64,000 bases of DNA from Actinoplanes sandaracinus (GCF_030009775.1 NZ_JASCTH010000001.1:282899-346898); one strand, 5' to 3'; shown: positions 35,499 through 45,704, counted from the stretch's first letter. The notes: generated from the letters alone by a model not told the origin. Numbers and translations are program-made.

Positions 35499-37016
35499 TC
35501 AGTCCACGTCCACCCAGTCGAGGGTCCGCTGCACCGCCTTCTTCCACTTCCCGAAGCCCTGCTCGCGCTGCTCGTGCGACCAGCTGGGCTGCCAGCGCTG
35601 CGACTCGTTCCAGTTCTCCCGCAGTTCGTCGGTGTTCTTCCAGAATCCGACCGCCAGCCCGGCGGCGTAGGCGGCGCCCAGCGCGGTGGTCTCGGCCACG
35701 ACCGGGCGGCTGACCGGCACCCCGAGCACGTCGGCCTGGATCTGCATGCAGAGGTTGTTGACGGTGATGCCACCGTCGACCTTGAGCACGTCCAGGGTCA
35801 CGCCGGAGTCCTGCGCCATCGCGTCGACCACGTCGCGGGTCTGGTAGCAGATCGACTCCAGGGTGGCCCGGGCGATGTGCGCGCCCGTGTTGAACCGGGA
35901 CAGCCCGACGATCGCGCCGCGCGCGTCGGACCGCCAGTACGGCGCGAACAGGCCGGAGAACGCCGGCACGAAGTAGACGCCACCGTTGTCCGGCACCTGC
36001 GCCGCCAGCGATTCGCTCTCCGCCGCCGAGTTGATGATGTGGAGCTGGTCGCGCAGCCACTGCACGGCGGAGCCGGTGACCGCGATCGAGCCCTCCAGGG
36101 CGTAGACCGGGGCGGCGTCGCCGAACTTGTAACAGACCGTGGTGAGCAGGCCGTTCTCCGAGCGCACCAGTTTCGTGCCGGTGTTGAGCAGCATGAAGTT
36201 GCCCGTGCCGTAGGTGTTCTTGGCCTCGCCGGGGCTGAAGCAGACCTGGCCGACGGTGGCGGCCTGCTGGTCGCCGAGGTCGCCGGTGAGCGGCACGTCC
36301 CCGCCGAGCGGGCCGTCGATGTGCGCGACGCCGTAACCGTTCGGGTCCGACGACGGCCGGATCTCGGGCAGCATCCGCCGGGGGATGCCGAAGAACGACA
36401 GCAGTTCGTCGTCCCAGTCGAGGGTCTCCAGGTTCATCAGCATGGTGCGGCTGGCGTTGGTCACGTCGGTGACGTGGCTGCCGCCCTTCACCCCGCCGGT
36501 GATGTTCCACAGCAGCCAGCTGTCGGTGTTGCCGAAGAGGGCGTCACCGCGCTCGGCCGCCTCCCGCACCCCGTCGACGTTCTCCAGAATCCACTGGATC
36601 TTGCCGCCGGAGAAGTAGGTGGCCGGCGGCAGCCCGGCCTTGCGGCGGATCGTCTGACCGCGCTCGTCCCGGTCCAGCGCGGAGGCGATCCGGTCGGTAC
36701 GGGTGTCCTGCCAGACGATCGCGTTGTAATAGGGCCGCCCGGTCCGCCGGTCCCACACCACCGTGGTCTCGCGCTGGTTGGTGATACCGACCGCGGCCAG
36801 GTCGCTCGCCGAGAGGTTGGCCTTCTGCATCGCGGTCCGCACCACGGCGACCGTGCGCTCCCAGATCTCGATCGGGTTGTGCTCCACCCAGCCGGCCCGC
36901 GGCAGGATCTGCTCGTGTTCGAGCTGGTGCCGCCCCACCTCGTTGCCACCATGGTCGAAGATCATGAAACGGGTGCTGGTGGTGCCCTGATCCACGGCGC
37001 CGACGAAGTCAGCCAC
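35499..37016 (-). CDS. glpK: Glycerol kinase
   Basis: 505 residues from GTG 37016, chosen because GGAGG is six bases upstream; the frame to 37055 is less likely. The FGGY kinase motifs are present: [15 protein letters not shown] at the N-terminus, GVTNQRET-like [13 protein letters not shown], and C-terminal [23 protein letters not shown]. It phosphorylates glycerol using ATP. The glpF stop overlaps its start by eight bases. It is the classical member of the glpF-glpK-glpD operon; a second glycerol kinase lies on the other strand. Confidence 0.95.
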   Translation of the reverse strand: MADFVGAVDQGTTSTRFMIFDHGGNEVGRHQLEHEQILPRAGWVEHNPIEIWERTVAVVRTAMQKANLSASDLAAVGITNQRETTVVWDRRTGRPYYNAIVWQDTRTDRIASALDRDERGQTIRRKAGLPPATYFSGGKIQWILENVDGVREAAERGDALFGNTDSWLLWNITGGVKGGSHVTDVTNASRTMLMNLETLDWDDELLSFFGIPRRMLPEIRPSSDPNGYGVAHIDGPLGGDVPLTGDLGDQQAATVGQVCFSPGEAKNTYGTGNFMLLNTGTKLVRSENGLLTTVCYKFGDAAPVYALEGSIAVTGSAVQWLRDQLHIINSAAESESLAAQVPDNGGVYFVPAFSGLFAPYWRSDARGAIVGLSRFNTGAHIARATLESICYQTRDVVDAMAQDSGVTLDVLKVDGGITVNNLCMQIQADVLGVPVSRPVVAETTALGAAYAAGLAVGFWKNTDELRENWNESQRWQPSWSHEQREQGFGKWKKAVQRTLDWVDVD

Positions 37017-37863
37017 GGCGAACCTCCACATTCTCGTCAGTCTGGTTTCCATCACGCGGGGTCGGGATCTCGCCCGGTTCCTGGGGCGCGTCCGACGGCA
37101 GGAAACGTCCGATCAGAGTCTGGTACAGCCCAGCCCCGACGACGCCACCGATGATCGGCCCCACGATCGGGATCCAGAAGTAGAGATACCCTGTCTGATC
37201 GCGGAACGCGCCCCCATAGCCGGTCAGGAAGCTGGCGAGTCGCGGCCCGAAGTCGCGGGCCGGGTTGATCGCGTAACCGGCGTTGGTGCCCCAGGCCATA
37301 CCGATCGCCACCACGAGCAGGCCGATCACGACCGGGCCGAGGTTGGCCGCCGGCGCGGTGTTCGCCATGTCGGTCAGCGCCAGGATGACGAAGAGCAGGA
37401 TCGCCGTACCGATGATCTGGTCCCGGAACGCGCCCCACTCGCCCACCGGAAGCGTCCCGTTGCCCGGCAGCGTCGAGAAGACGCCCTGCGTCTTGATCGT
37501 GAGGCCGGGGTCGGCGGCGTTGAGCACCTCGGTGTAGTTCCAGCGCACGAGCAGTGCGGCGACGAACGCGCCGAGGAACTGGGCGATCGAGTACGGGGCC
37601 ACCTTCCGCCAGGAGAAGCCCTTGAAGACGGCGAGCGCGATGGTCACCGCCGGGTTGAGATGCGCGCCGCTGACCCGCGCCGCGACGTAGACGCCGAGTG
37701 TCACGCCCAGGCCCCACGCCCAGGCGATGCTGTCGTGGTCGCCGATGCCGGCGGCGGAGACCTGCGCCACCACTCCCACGCCGAAGAGGATGAGGATCAT
37801 CGTGCCGGCGAACTCCGCCGCGAGCTCACCGATGAGTCCTGGAGTCTTGAATCGGGTAGCCAT
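37009..37863 (-). CDS. glpF: Glycerol uptake facilitator (aquaglyceroporin)
   Basis: 284 residues from ATG 37863, with GGAGGG just upstream. Six membrane segments and the two pore half-helices with NPA motifs are visible: [11 protein letters not shown] and [13 protein letters not shown]. Asp after the second NPAR is the glycerol-facilitator hallmark. It admits glycerol by diffusion and the kinase traps it. It is first in the glp operon, 120 bases from the divergent IclR gene. Confidence 0.94.
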   Translation of the reverse strand: MATRFKTPGLIGELAAEFAGTMILILFGVGVVAQVSAAGIGDHDSIAWAWGLGVTLGVYVAARVSGAHLNPAVTIALAVFKGFSWRKVAPYSIAQFLGAFVAALLVRWNYTEVLNAADPGLTIKTQGVFSTLPGNGTLPVGEWGAFRDQIIGTAILLFVILALTDMANTAPAANLGPVVIGLLVVAIGMAWGTNAGYAINPARDFGPRLASFLTGYGGAFRDQTGYLYFWIPIVGPIIGGVVGAGLYQTLIGRFLPSDAPQEPGEIPTPRDGNQTDENVEVRRG

Positions 37864-37983
37864 GCTCCCTCCAATCGATGTCCCGAAGCTAGAAGCGGGC
37901 TCGGCACGGGGCAACGAACGTCGGTCGGCATTGTCGAACATCAATCACGGCGGGTCGTCTCGCGGTGGCATAGAGTCCGAAAC

Positions 37984-38736
37984 ATGCCGGGAACAGTGCA
38001 GGCGATCGAACGAGCGGCCGCGATCCTGCGGACCCTCGCCGGCGGCCCGGGCCGGCTCGGTCTCAGCGAGATCGCCCGCACGCTCGACCTGGCGAAAGGC
38101 ACCACCCACGGCATCCTGCGCACCCTCCAGCTGGTCGGCTTCGTCGAGCAGGACCGGGTGTCCGGGCAGTACCAGCTCGGCGGGGCCCTGCTGCACCTGG
38201 GCAGCAGCTATCTGGACATCAACGAGCTGCGCTCCCGCTCGATCAACTGGGCCGACCCGCTCGCCGCACGCAGCGGCGAGGCGGTCCGGATCGGCACCTG
38301 CCTCTCCGGTCAGGTGCTGGTGGTGCACCACGTCTTCCGGCCGGACGACACGTTCCAGACCCTCGACGTTGGCGCCCTGCTGCCCCTGCACGCGACCGCC
38401 CTCGGCAAGGTGCTGCTCGCCTACCGGGCCGGCGGGCCGGTGCCGGACCTGGAACCGTTCACCCGGCTCACCCTCACCGATCCGCGGGCGCTCACCGGCG
38501 CCCTGGAGGCGGTGCGGGACGCCGGCTGGGCGTACGAGGTGGAGGAGTTCCTTCTCGGGCAGGCCGCGGTGGCCGCGCCGATCCGCAGTTACGGCGGCCT
38601 GGTGGTCGGAGCGATCGGCATCTCCGGCCCGGTCGACCGGATCTGCGACAGCCGCTACCGGCCGCGTCCGGCGCTGGTGACCTACGTCCGCGACGCCGCA
38701 CGCGCGATCTCGCGGGATCTGGGGGCAGGCCGATGA
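37984..38736 (+). CDS. IclR-family transcriptional regulator
   Basis: 250 residues from ATG 37984. The N-terminal winged helix is [42 protein letters not shown] (given in pieces), and the C-terminal ligand-binding domain has [16 protein letters not shown] and [20 protein letters not shown]. IclR-type GylR proteins control glycerol genes in streptomycetes. It lies between glpF (divergent) and the second glycerol kinase, whose start overlaps its stop by four bases. Likely ligand is glycerol-3-phosphate or glycerol (inference). The 120-base gap holds two CGAAC sequences 20 bases apart (37915, 37935). Confidence 0.9.
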   Translation: MPGTVQAIERAAAILRTLAGGPGRLGLSEIARTLDLAKGTTHGILRTLQLVGFVEQDRVSGQYQLGGALLHLGSSYLDINELRSRSINWADPLAARSGEAVRIGTCLSGQVLVVHHVFRPDDTFQTLDVGALLPLHATALGKVLLAYRAGGPVPDLEPFTRLTLTDPRALTGALEAVRDAGWAYEVEEFLLGQAAVAAPIRSYGGLVVGAIGISGPVDRICDSRYRPRPALVTYVRDAARAISRDLGAGR

Positions 38737-40232
38737 CCGAGAAGTACGTCGTCGCGATCGACCAAGGCACCACCTCCACCCGGTGCATCGTGTTCGACCG
38801 CCGGGGCCAGCTCGTCTCGCTCGCCCAGCAGGAGCACAAGCAGTACTTCCCGAGACCCGGCTGGGTCGAGCACGACGCCACGGAGATCTGGCGCAATGTG
38901 GAACGGCTCGCTCCCCGGGTGCTGAGCCGGGCCGGGATCGGACTCGACCAGGTGGCCGCGCTGGGCATCACCAACCAGCGGGAGACCACCGTCATCTGGG
39001 ACCGCGTCACCGGCGTCCCGGTCGGCCGGGCGATCATCTGGCAGGACACCCGGACCGACGCGCTGGTGCACTCGCTCGCGGCCGGAACCGGCGCCTCGGA
39101 GGTCTCCGCGATATCCGGCCTGCCGTTCTCCACCTACTTCTCCGGGCCGCGCCTGCGCTGGATGCTCGACCACACGCCCGGCCTGCGGGAGCGGGCCGAA
39201 CGCGGCGAGGTCATCTGCGGAACCATGGAGACCTGGCTGATCTGGAACCTCACCGGCCGGGCCCAGCACGTCACCGACGTGACCAACGCCAGCCGCACCA
39301 TGCTCCTCGACGTGCGCACCCTCGACTGGTCACCGACGGCCCTCGACTTCTTCGGGATACCCCACGCGATGCTGCCGTCGGTCCAGCCGTCGATCGGCGG
39401 CTTCGGCACCGCCCGCGAGGCCTTCCCCGGGGTACGGATCGGCGCCGCGCTCGGCGACCAGCAGGCGGCCCTGTTCGGCCAGACCTGCTTCACCCCGGGC
39501 GAGGCCAAGTGCACCTACGGCACCGGCAGTTTCCTGCTCCTCAACACCGGCGCCGAGCTGGTCCGGTCCGAGCACGGGCTGCTCACCACGGTCGCCTACC
39601 AGATCGCCGGGGAGCCCGCGGCGTACGCCCTGGAAGGCTCCATCGCCATCACCGGGTCGCTGGTCCAGTGGTTCCGCGACCAGCTCGAACTCATCTCCAC
39701 CGCACCCGAGATCGAGACGCTGGCCCGGACCGTCGCCGACAACGGCGGCTGCTACATCGTGCCCGCCTTCTCCGGCCTCTACGCCCCGCACTGGCGCAGC
39801 GAGGCCCGCGGCGTGATCGTCGGGCTCACCTCCTACATCACCAAAGGCCACCTGGCCCGGGCGGTGCTGGAGGCGACCGCCTGGCAGACCCGTGAGGTGG
39901 TGGACGCGATGAACACCGACTCGGGTCTCACCATGACGACCCTCAAGGCCGACGGCGGGATGACCGCCGACAACCTGCTCATGCAGATGATCGCCGACGT
40001 GCTGGACGTGCCGGTGGTCCGGCCGCTCGCGGTGGAGACGGTGTCGCTGGGCGCGGCGTACGCGGCCGGCCTGGCCGTCGGTTACTGGCCCGACCTGGAC
40101 GGTCTGCGCCGCAACTGGCACATCGCCGGCCAGTGGATACCCGCCATGGAACCCGCGGCCCGCGAACGCGAGTACGCGAACTGGCGGCGCGCCGTGACCC
40201 GCACCCTCGACTGGATTCAGCCGCCCGGTTGA
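38733..40232 (+). CDS. glpK: Second glycerol kinase
   Basis: 499 residues, close kin of the minus-strand glpK. It has [46 protein letters not shown] and C-terminal [23 protein letters not shown]. All FGGY motifs are intact, so it should phosphorylate glycerol or a related polyol. Its ATG overlaps the IclR stop (ATGA), so the regulator and this kinase are co-translated. Two kinases in one regulon may differ in affinity, regulation or substrate. Confidence 0.94.
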   Translation: MTEKYVVAIDQGTTSTRCIVFDRRGQLVSLAQQEHKQYFPRPGWVEHDATEIWRNVERLAPRVLSRAGIGLDQVAALGITNQRETTVIWDRVTGVPVGRAIIWQDTRTDALVHSLAAGTGASEVSAISGLPFSTYFSGPRLRWMLDHTPGLRERAERGEVICGTMETWLIWNLTGRAQHVTDVTNASRTMLLDVRTLDWSPTALDFFGIPHAMLPSVQPSIGGFGTAREAFPGVRIGAALGDQQAALFGQTCFTPGEAKCTYGTGSFLLLNTGAELVRSEHGLLTTVAYQIAGEPAAYALEGSIAITGSLVQWFRDQLELISTAPEIETLARTVADNGGCYIVPAFSGLYAPHWRSEARGVIVGLTSYITKGHLARAVLEATAWQTREVVDAMNTDSGLTMTTLKADGGMTADNLLMQMIADVLDVPVVRPLAVETVSLGAAYAAGLAVGYWPDLDGLRRNWHIAGQWIPAMEPAAREREYANWRRAVTRTLDWIQPPG

Positions 40233-40253
40233 CCCGGTGAGCCGCCGACCGGC

Positions 40254-40481
40254 TCAGCGAGCCGGGACCAGGCGCGGGTCGGCCTTGCGGAAGCCCTGGC
40301 AGTGACCGCAGACCATGTAGTAGCTGCTCGGCTTGACCGGGAACAGCGGCACGAAGAACAGCGTGAACTTCGTGGTCCTCCTCAGCAACTGCTGGGGCGC
40401 CTGCCACCCGCAGATCTCACAGTTCATCACCGGCGCGCCCACCAGCTGATCCTTGCTTCGCAACCCGAACAGAAAGAACAC
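40254..40481 (-). CDS. Zinc-ribbon domain small protein
   Basis: 75 residues from GTG 40481, with GGAGGGAGA upstream. The N-terminus VFFLFGLRSKDQLVG matches a widespread actinobacterial small protein, followed by CEICGWQAPQ and then CGHCQGFRKA, giving two CxxC pairs for one zinc. A hydrophobic patch KFTLFFVPLFPV lies between the pairs. Role unknown. It ends 22 bases after the second glycerol kinase on the opposite strand, and the gap holds a small TGAGCC/GGCTCA hairpin (40238-40256). Confidence 0.8.
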   Translation of the reverse strand: MFFLFGLRSKDQLVGAPVMNCEICGWQAPQQLLRRTTKFTLFFVPLFPVKPSSYYMVCGHCQGFRKADPRLVPAR

Positions 40482-40659
40482 CGGACTTCTCCCTCCACCG
40501 ACCCTGGCCTCGAGGGTTTCACCCCCGCGCCATCCTCTTACCCACCGCGGCCGCCGTTGCGCGAAACTCCGGAGTATTCCGGTGATCATGACGACGTGCC
40601 GAGCGTCACGGTTTCCGGGGGCGTGGAATCGACCCGCTCGGATGGAGGTTCGCGATGAC

Positions 40660-41325
40660 ATGACGACGATCGGACTCATCGGCAGCGGGAACATCGGCAG
40701 CACCGTCGCGCGGCTGGCCGTGGCGGCCGGGCATGACGTGGTGCTCAGCAACTCCCGTGGGCCGCAGACACTGCAGGAACTGGTCGCCGGGCTGGGCCCG
40801 CGAGCCCGCGCGGCGACGCCCGCCGAGGCGGCCGCGGCCGGCGACATCGTGGTGGTGACCGTGCCGCTGCGGGCCTACCAGGACATCCCCGTCGCGCCGC
40901 TGGCCGGCAAGGTGGTCGTCGACACCAATAACTACTACCCGGACCGTGACGGCGTCTTCCCTGAGCTGGAGGACGGCTCCACCACCACCGGTGAGCTGCT
41001 CCAGAAGCACCTCGCCGAGTCTCACGTGGTGAAGGGCTTCAACAACATCTGGTTCGAGCACCTGCGGTCGCTGGCCCGCCCGGCCGGCAGCGCCGACCGG
41101 TCGGCGCTGCCGATCTCCGGAGACGACGCGGCGGCCAAGCGGGCGGTCACCGAGTTCCTGGACTCCATCGGGTACGACACGGTCGACGTCGGGCCGCTGG
41201 CCGAGAACCGGCGCACCCAGCGCGACACGCCGGTCTACGTCAACGCCTACGGCGCCTACGGCGACCCGGTGGGCTCGCCGGCGAGCGCGGAGTCCGTCCG
41301 GAAGCTGGTCGCCGCGGCCGGCTGA
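40660..41325 (+). CDS. NADPH-dependent F420 reductase-like / NADP-binding oxidoreductase
   Basis: 221 residues from ATG 40660; an in-frame ATG at 40642 would add six residues. The N-terminal Rossmann motif GLIGSGNIGSTVARLAV is followed by VVLSNSRGPQTL (NADP-preferring), VVDTNNYYPDRDG and KGFNNIWFEHL. These match the F420:NADP oxidoreductase-like group, which includes F420-dependent NADP reductases and NADP-linked reductases of unknown substrate. It is probably cytoplasmic. It starts a rightward run with the STAS gene. Confidence 0.87.
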   Translation: MTTIGLIGSGNIGSTVARLAVAAGHDVVLSNSRGPQTLQELVAGLGPRARAATPAEAAAAGDIVVVTVPLRAYQDIPVAPLAGKVVVDTNNYYPDRDGVFPELEDGSTTTGELLQKHLAESHVVKGFNNIWFEHLRSLARPAGSADRSALPISGDDAAAKRAVTEFLDSIGYDTVDVGPLAENRRTQRDTPVYVNAYGAYGDPVGSPASAESVRKLVAAAG

Positions 41326-41431
41326 CCGGAAGGAGGCCGGCGGACCCGGAATGGGGGGGAGTTTCTTCCGATGCCGGTGGCCGGTCGCGCTCGGTAGCGT
41401 CGTAACGGCGTTCCGAGCGGCGGGAGGACTC

Positions 41432-41779
41432 GTGCAGGACCCTGAGCTGGACCTCACCGTCACCGTGGAGCGGACCGGCCCGGGCGAGGCGCTGGTCCGA
41501 ATCACCGGTGAGCTGGACATCCGGACCTCCTCGCCGATGCTGCGGCCACTGGGCGTGCTGATCGGCGAGCCCGGCTTCGAACTGATGCGACTGGACCTGA
41601 CCGGGGTCGGCTTCTGCGATCACGCCGGGCTGCGTGCGCTGCACGCGCTGGGCATGGCCGCCGGCCCCGGCCGGGTCCGGATCGTCGCCGCGCACCCGTC
41701 GGTCGACACGATCCTGCGGCTCTGCGGGATCAGCACGTTCCTGGGCTACAACGCGGGGGCGGCGACCTGTCCCGGCTGA
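41432..41779 (+). CDS. STAS-domain anti-sigma factor antagonist
   Basis: 115 residues from GTG 41432 with GGGAGG four to five bases upstream; the longer frame to 41351 is less likely. The STAS fold reads EALVRITGELDIRTSSPMLRP, RLDLTGVGFCDHAGLRALHAL and TILRLCGISTFLGY. The Ser/Asp pocket usually phosphorylated by anti-sigma kinases is present as CDHAGL rather than the usual DSSGL, so the phosphorylatable Ser may be lost. It converges with an ATP-binding anti-sigma-type gene, its likely partner. Confidence 0.85.
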   Translation: MQDPELDLTVTVERTGPGEALVRITGELDIRTSSPMLRPLGVLIGEPGFELMRLDLTGVGFCDHAGLRALHALGMAAGPGRVRIVAAHPSVDTILRLCGISTFLGYNAGAATCPG

Positions 41780-41855
41780 GCAGCCGACCCCGGGCGGGCG
41801 CGTCGGGATCACGCCACGAGGGGGCCATGATCCCGGAGGAGTTCCGCAGAGCGCG

Positions 41856-42614
41856 CTAGTCGGCCTTGAGGATCGCCCACACCATCTTCCCGGTACGGGT
41901 CGGCAGGGCGCCCCACCCGTGCACGGCGGCCTCGACGATGCGCAGGCCGTACCCGCGTTCGGTGAGCAGACTCGCCACCTCGGGCCGGATGTCCGGCAGT
42001 CGCGGGTCCTCGTCCATCACCGCCAGGTGCAGCTCGGTTCCCCCGTTGCGGCGGGAGATCAGTACGTCGATCGGGGTGCCGGCGTGTTCGGCCGCGTTCA
42101 CCACCAGTTCGGAGACCACCAGGCGGGCCCGGGGCACGAGCCGGCCCAGCCCCCACTCCTCGCAGGCGGCGGTCACCATGAACCGGGCCCGGGCGGCGGC
42201 GGCCGTGTCCGGCGGCAGTTGCAGGCGGACCCGGTCCATCCGCGGGCGGCTGCTGGTGAGGAAGGACCGGGCCAGCGAGACGGTCGGGAAGGCGGGCACC
42301 AGCCGGCGAGCGGTCACGCTGTCGAGGCGGGCGGAGAGGTCGGTGCGGTGGTCCGGCAGGCATGCCGCGACCCGGACGGCCGGTTCCATCCGTTCCCCGT
42401 GGGTGGCGGCGGTGAGCCACAGCGGCGCGCTGATTCCGCCGGGGTCGTGCAGGCCGCGCAGGTCGAGCAGCAGGCCGGCCGGGTGGTGGGCCACGGATTT
42501 CTTGAGCAGGCCGATGGTGTGCTGCCAGAGCGGGCGGCCCCAGGAGCCGCTCACAGTGAACTCGACGAGCCAGGACTCGTCGTCGATTACCGCGGTGACT
42601 GCTGGGCCGGGCAT
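41856..42614 (-). CDS. ATP-binding anti-sigma regulatory protein with N-terminal STAS-like domain
   Basis: 252 residues from ATG 42614 (no strong ribosome site; upstream ATGs to 42704 exist). Residues 1-105 look like a STAS-type domain (EFTVSGSWGRPLW, LLLDLRGLHDPGGIS). The C-terminal half is a RsbW-like GHKL ATPase: LVVSELVVNAAEHAGTPIDV, MDEDPRLPD, GYGLRIVEAAVHGWG. Fusing antagonist-like and kinase-like modules is a streptomycete/actinomycete pattern. The TATAGAG region before the start contains CGCCTCGCCGTGAT twice. It likely controls a sigma factor together with the STAS protein. Confidence 0.82.
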   Translation of the reverse strand: MPGPAVTAVIDDESWLVEFTVSGSWGRPLWQHTIGLLKKSVAHHPAGLLLDLRGLHDPGGISAPLWLTAATHGERMEPAVRVAACLPDHRTDLSARLDSVTARRLVPAFPTVSLARSFLTSSRPRMDRVRLQLPPDTAAAARARFMVTAACEEWGLGRLVPRARLVVSELVVNAAEHAGTPIDVLISRRNGGTELHLAVMDEDPRLPDIRPEVASLLTERGYGLRIVEAAVHGWGALPTRTGKMVWAILKAD

Positions 42615-42718
42615 GCCCTCTATACGCCTCGCCGTGATCTCGCGCCTCGCCGTGATTTTCCGAGTGCTTCCAGAAACGTATAACCGGCGATGGACCCCTG
42701 ACAATCACCGGCAGGGGT

Positions 42719-42746
42719 GGCCACCCCGTTGCCGGACGGGATGGCC
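42719..42746 (-). terminator. Hairpin after the subtilase gene
   Basis: GGCCACCCCG (42719-42728) and CGGGATGGCC (42737-42746) pair at 9 of 10 positions around an 8-base loop, about 42 bases past the protease stop. Confidence 0.6.
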
Positions 42747-42787
42747 ACGACTGACCTGCGGAGCCGAGGGTCAGTACCCCCCGGGGA

Positions 42788-45553
42788 TCAGTGCGCCCCG
42801 AACGTGTCGTGCGTGATGTAGGTGCCGGACGGCGGAGTCACCGTGGTGCGGTTGGCGCCCGGCTCCCAGGTGACCGTCCCGTCCGGATCCTTCTTCAGGT
42901 ACTTGAACTCGACGGCCGTGTTCGGCGGCAGGGTCACACCGCCCGACCACACCGGATAGCCGGCGGCGCCGAGGGCGACGGCCCGCGCCGGGTCCCAGGC
43001 GCCCAGTTCGGGCAGGTTGCCGGCGACGAACACGTTCTGGCCGAACCAGGTCTCGGCGGTGACGTTGAAGGTCGCCGCGATCCGGTTCGCGGGGCCGGAC
43101 CGGAAGGTCACGCCCAGCCCTTCGGTCACCGCGGCGGCATCGACCGAGTAGGCGAGTCCGGCCGTTCCCGCCGCGTTCTCCAGACCGATGGTGGCGCCGA
43201 GGCCGGGCGCCCGATCTCCGGACAGATCCTGGTATCGGTAGGTGACGGTGCCGTCGGAGTGCAGGATCGCACTGATCGAGATCCGTCCGCCGTACCCGAA
43301 GAACCGCACGTTGCGCCACTCCACCACGAAGGTGTCCGCGCCGGCCGAGGTCCAGACGCCGGCCTCCTCGTCGACGACCAGGTCGTCCCAGAAGGCGTAG
43401 AACGCGTCGTTGGGTTCCGCGCTGTTCGGCAGGGCCGTGTTCTGGTAGGCACTGGTCGGGCTCGCGAAACCGATCACCCCGTTGGTGCTGATCCAGGCGC
43501 GGTCGCGGGCGACGCCGTAGAGCGGCACCGCGAACGGCAGCGTCACCTCGGTGTGCGCGTCGTCGCCGCTGAGCGCCAGCCGCTCGGTTCCGGCACGGTA
43601 GGCCTCGGTCGCGGGGGCGCAGGCGTACCCGTACCCGTCCGTGATCTGCCGCAACGCGAGGTCGAGGGTGACGTCACGGCTGACGGTGAGTGAGCGGGTC
43701 TCGGCGGCGAAGCAGCCGCCGAGCGGGCGTGCGGTGAGCTCGTAGGCGCCGGTCGGCGCCGCCAGCCGGAAACGGCCGTCCGCACCGGTGGTGACCGACA
43801 CCGGGGTTCCGGTCAGCGCCACCGTCACTCCCGGCAACGCCGCGCCCGCGCCGGTGACCTGGCCGGTGATGATCCCGGAGTTGCTGGCCGTCAATGCCGC
43901 GTCGAGCACGGCGCCGGCGCCCGCGGTGACGGTCACGTCGGTCTCGAACGTGTCGTAACCGAAGGCGGCCACCCGGACCCGGTAGGCGCCGGCCGGCAGG
44001 CGGGCGAAGCGGTAGGCGCCGTCGGCGGCGGTGGTCACCGTCCGCGACGCGGCTCCGGTCACCGACACGGCCACCCCACCGAGGGGCACACCATCCGCGC
44101 GCACCGTTCCGGTGAGGCTTCCGGCCGGGCTCACCGCCGACTGCACGGCGGCGTACGCGTCCAGCCGACCCTGCCCGAACACGTTGTTGTCGTCTGCCGT
44201 CCCGCCGCAGCTGGTGTCGGACGTGTCGATCGCCGTCGCGTCCAGGATCTCCCTGGTGGCGGTGATGTCCCGGCGCAGCGAGGGCGCCGCGGACCAGATC
44301 AGCGCCACGGCCGCCGCGGTGTGCGGGGAGGCCATCGAGGTGCCGCTGAAGGAGGCGTACCCGCCCGGGATGCTGGACCGCACGTCCACGCCCGGCGCCG
44401 TGATGTCCGGCTTGACGCCGCCGGCCTGCCCGGTGCCGCGGCTGGAGAACGGGGCGATCACGTCGTTGACGTCGGTCGCGCCGGACGCGTAGGTGTCGGT
44501 GTACGACCCCGGCGTGCCCGAGGTGTTGCAGCCGGGGCCGGCGTTGCCGTTGGAGAACGCCGGGAAGATGCCCGCCGCCACCCAGGACCGGACCACGTCG
44601 GAGTACCACGGGTCGAAGCCGGGCGCGCCGCCCCACGAGTTGTTCACGATGTCCGGCGCCAGCTCCGGCCGCGGGTTCTGTCCGTTGCGGTCGGTCGGCG
44701 CGACGATCCACTGCCCGGCCGCGAGCAGCGCCTCCACCGAGCAGGAGTTGGACTCGCAGCCCTTCGCCGCGATCCAGGTGGCGCCCGGCGCGACGCCGAT
44801 GCCCTCGGCGCCGGCCATGGTGCCCATGGTGTGCGTGCCGTGGCCGTTGTTGTCGCACGGGTTCGCGTCGGCGCAGATCCGCGCCGGGTCGAACCAGTGG
44901 TAGTCGTGCGAGACGCTGCCGTCCGCCTGCCGCCCGCGGTAGTTCGCGGCCAGCGCCGGGTGGTCGAACTGCACACCGGTGTCGATATTGGCGATCACGA
45001 TGCCCTGGCCTCGGCTGCCGCGTTCGTTCCACAGCCGGGGCGCGCCGATCCGGTCCACGTTCCACTCGACGGCGTCGACGGCGGCCCGCACCGCGCCGGC
45101 CGCCGGCGCCGGCAGGGTGACCGGGGTGTCCGGCAGCACCGCCTTGACCTCGGGCCGTTTCGCCACCTCGGCGAGCAGCTTCGCGTCACCGGTCACTTTG
45201 ATCGTGTCGGCGATCCAGAACGTCGTGAAGTCGGCCTTGCGGCTGGTCAGAAGTTTGCGCAAGCCCTGCTGGCTGCGGGAGGCGCTGTCTCGCGCGGCCT
45301 GATGAACCGCCTTGGCGCGGGCCTTGCCCTTCGCCTTCGCCGCCGGGGCGAGGTCGGTCTCGCCGCGCAGCAGCACCCAGAAGGAGGCTTCGCGCCCGCC
45401 TTCCACGGCCGCGGTCACCGCGTCGTCGATCTTCGGGTCGCCAGTGGGCTCGGCCGCCACCGCGGGCGCGCTCAGCAGAGTGGACAGTGCGAGTGCGAGG
45501 GCCGTCAGGGCGGCTGATCCGCGCCGCCTGAGTCCGCTCGGGTCCTGCCTCAT
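42788..45553 (-). CDS. Secreted S8 subtilisin-type protease with C-terminal CBM20 starch-binding domain
   Basis: 921 residues. A Sec signal peptide spans residues 1-33 or so (LTALALALSTLLSAPAVAAEP). An inhibitor-I9-like propeptide precedes the catalytic domain with Asp191 (NIDTGVQFDHPAL), His238 (NGHGTHTMGT) and Ser406 (SGTSMASPH), all intact. Two carboxypeptidase-regulatory-like beta domains follow (LTGTVRADGVPLGGVAVSV; GQVTGAGAALPGVTVALTG), then a middle domain, then a CBM20 module at the end (TAETWFGQNVFVAGNLPELG, AVEFKYLKKDPDG). GGAGGAAG precedes the ATG. Proteases with a starch-binding module are unusual and suggest action on starch-associated protein. Confidence 0.93.
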   Translation of the reverse strand: MRQDPSGLRRRGSAALTALALALSTLLSAPAVAAEPTGDPKIDDAVTAAVEGGREASFWVLLRGETDLAPAAKAKGKARAKAVHQAARDSASRSQQGLRKLLTSRKADFTTFWIADTIKVTGDAKLLAEVAKRPEVKAVLPDTPVTLPAPAAGAVRAAVDAVEWNVDRIGAPRLWNERGSRGQGIVIANIDTGVQFDHPALAANYRGRQADGSVSHDYHWFDPARICADANPCDNNGHGTHTMGTMAGAEGIGVAPGATWIAAKGCESNSCSVEALLAAGQWIVAPTDRNGQNPRPELAPDIVNNSWGGAPGFDPWYSDVVRSWVAAGIFPAFSNGNAGPGCNTSGTPGSYTDTYASGATDVNDVIAPFSSRGTGQAGGVKPDITAPGVDVRSSIPGGYASFSGTSMASPHTAAAVALIWSAAPSLRRDITATREILDATAIDTSDTSCGGTADDNNVFGQGRLDAYAAVQSAVSPAGSLTGTVRADGVPLGGVAVSVTGAASRTVTTAADGAYRFARLPAGAYRVRVAAFGYDTFETDVTVTAGAGAVLDAALTASNSGIITGQVTGAGAALPGVTVALTGTPVSVTTGADGRFRLAAPTGAYELTARPLGGCFAAETRSLTVSRDVTLDLALRQITDGYGYACAPATEAYRAGTERLALSGDDAHTEVTLPFAVPLYGVARDRAWISTNGVIGFASPTSAYQNTALPNSAEPNDAFYAFWDDLVVDEEAGVWTSAGADTFVVEWRNVRFFGYGGRISISAILHSDGTVTYRYQDLSGDRAPGLGATIGLENAAGTAGLAYSVDAAAVTEGLGVTFRSGPANRIAATFNVTAETWFGQNVFVAGNLPELGAWDPARAVALGAAGYPVWSGGVTLPPNTAVEFKYLKKDPDGTVTWEPGANRTTVTPPSGTYITHDTFGAH

Positions 45554-45690
45554 GGGGGTCTTCCTCCGGTCGTTCCACGGTTCGGGTTGCTCGGGTCACT
45601 CCGCCGCGACGGAGTTCACCTCGACAGCTCTGGCGAGGACATGGGCCGGCCGGACCACGGAACTGAACGCTATTTATCTCCTTCTCTTTG

Positions 45691-45704
45691 TGCAAGTTCT
45701 TGCA
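45691..45704 (-). promoter_or_regulatory. TGCAAG-TT-CTTGCA palindrome upstream of the subtilase
   Basis: A perfect 6-2-6 palindrome lies 138 bases upstream of the protease start in an AT-richer stretch; a further CTTGCA half-site lies at 45898-45903. It resembles streptomycete MalR operators (CTTGCAG repeats), from memory. A 13-base near-repeat ATGTTTCAGG-GC occurs at 45715 and 45887. The 354-base gap 45554-45907 holds no gene I can support. Confidence 0.5.
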
